This document shows positions 63,313 to 64,000 of a stretch of DNA of 64,000 nucleotides, piece after piece. Source of the DNA: Calothrix sp. PCC 6303 (GTDB lineage Bacteria; Cyanobacteriota; Cyanobacteriia; Cyanobacteriales; Nostocaceae). Under the pieces are notes generated by a model that saw only the letters and a list, made by a program, of their open reading frames with translations, was not told the origin of the DNA and searched no databases. The DNA lies in assembly GCF_000317435.1 (NCBI RefSeq), contig NC_019751.1, positions 3,720,001-3,784,000 of the forward strand, in the 5' to 3' direction. Positions within the stretch are counted from its first letter, which is position 1. The number at the start of each line of letters is the position of its first letter. The translations under genes and the position numbers were made by a program.

Positions 63313-63762
63313 ATGCAACACATGGATAAATCCTATCCCCTTGCGCCAATAAAACTTTCGACTAATTGTGGTATCTATGACAGCAGGCGGGAAGTGAAGA
63401 ACTCAAAAAAGTTAAAGATTTTCGCACCAAAAAGGGACAAAGACATCCATTGTGGTTTGTGTTGTGGTCAACCATTAACCCTCGGTTTAGATGAAGTCGA
63501 TAGATTATTTGCATATCCCGATATTTACGGCGATTTTTTTGGCTTATTGCGATATCTCCACGAAAAAGCCAGAAGAGCAAATATTTTGTCACAGATAAAA
63601 GGGATATCAGCTAGAAAACTTTTTCTCAAGTTTCCACAAATTAAAGAAAAATTATGGGGAGGACATCTTTGGAATCCAAGCTATTTTGTTTCAACAGTTA
63701 GCGAAAATACAGAAGCACAAGTCAAAAAGTATATTGAGAACCAAAATGCAGAAAGCGTTTAA
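63313..63762 (+). pseudogene. tnpA: Chimeric ORF ending in IS200/IS605 TnpA C-terminus
   Basis: 149 codons. Only the last 55 or so (from about 63589: [18 protein letters not shown] and [20 protein letters not shown]) match the C-terminal half of the Y1 transposase TnpA. The N-terminal 90 codons, including CGLCCGQPLTLGLDEVD, do not resemble TnpA and contain no HUH motif; I do not recognise them. The transposase is thus probably inactivated by loss of its N-terminus. The stop overlaps the downstream tnpB start by 17 bp, as in intact IS605-type elements. Confidence 0.65.
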
Positions 63763-64000
63763 AGTTACACTTATTCCTAACCATAATCAACAAGTCTTAA
63801 TTAACAAGACAATTGGTTGTGCTAGGTTTGTGTACAACCGTTTTCTAGCATTGAGGCAAGAGTTATACACGACTGGGCAGAAAACGTTAAACTATAACGC
63901 TTGTAGTCAGCAGTTAACTTTACTAAAAAAGGAGATTGAGTGGTTAAAAGAAGTAGATAAATTTGCTTTACAGAACTCACTTAAGAATTTAGAGACAGCA
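63746..64000 (+). CDS. tnpB: TnpB (IS200/IS605 RNA-guided nuclease), partial at right edge
   Basis: The first 85 codons are visible: [38 protein letters not shown], then the N-terminal TnpB helical domain up to [18 protein letters not shown]. This is the standard OrfB_IS605 N-terminus. The RuvC catalytic part lies beyond the window, so integrity cannot be judged. Confidence 0.9.
   Translation, partial: MQKAFKVTLIPNHNQQVLINKTIGCARFVYNRFLALRQELYTTGQKTLNYNACSQQLTLLKKEIEWLKEVDKFALQNSLKNLETA

Overview
The window is chromosomal DNA of a cyanobacterium, most likely a filamentous Nostocales-type species. It encodes PsbQ (photosystem II), PcxA (CemA-type proton extrusion), a DUF3386 protein and several large Ser/Thr kinase and phosphatase proteins. 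HIP1 octamers (GCGATCGC and close variants) are scattered throughout, and there are many short dispersed hairpin repeats of the kind that crowd Nostocales intergenic regions. I saw no rRNA, tRNA or CRISPR array.

Layout. 1-2.6 kb: a leftward P-loop ATPase overlapping a partner gene cut by the left edge, then a Uma2-type nuclease. 2.7-6.4 kb: recR, a HugZ-like flavin protein, a UPF0175/DUF3368 toxin-antitoxin pair and gatB. 6.5-12.4 kb: a secreted thioredoxin-fold-like protein, a stress pair (Dps and a ChaB-domain protein), a RibD/DHFR-like reductase, a Deg/HtrA-type protease and a DUF937 protein. 12.6-19.1 kb: a cytosolic subtilase, a nested repeat island, a kinase-FGE fusion, an Rpn-nuclease remnant and a membrane GTPase. 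19.5-26.8 kb: glycerophosphodiesterase, PcxA, a helicase-like recombination protein, a protealysin-type M4 protease with its emfourin inhibitor, and a decayed IS200-type transposase. 26.9-30.8 kb: a phosphate-binding lipoprotein translationally coupled to a histidine kinase, and an intact Rpn nuclease. 31.4-36.8 kb: glutamate dehydrogenase, an IsrB-like (HNH-less IscB relative) mobile element and an RND efflux pump. 37.2-38.8 kb: a MITE-like element, a nucleoside phosphorylase-like protein and a DUF6516 (TumE-like) putative toxin pair.

38.9-46.4 kb is the most distinctive accessory block. It holds a chaperone-usher pilus locus (usher, chaperone, pilin-like subunit, and a second chaperone on the opposite strand) followed by three tandem copies of a double-glycine-leader, bacteriocin-like precursor gene. 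46.7-50.7 kb: an alpha/beta hydrolase homologue lacking its nucleophile, a ThiO-like oxidase carrying a repeat-derived insertion, PsbQ, a conserved hypothetical and a DCC-family protein. 50.9-63.2 kb: ligA, an unknown helical protein, RluE-like pseudouridine synthase, a PAS histidine kinase, a zinc-ribbon/PP2C phosphatase next to an FHA-kinase, MsrA, a GAF-LuxR regulator and a DUF3386 protein. The right edge holds a truncated IS200/IS605 tnpA followed by the start of tnpB.

Best candidates for something new are the IsrB-like element with identical terminal hairpins and a plausible omega-RNA leader, the triplicated RiPP-like precursor array beside a cyanobacterial chaperone-usher locus, and the ATPase/partner pair at the left edge. 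All functional statements come from reading translated sequence; no database search was run.
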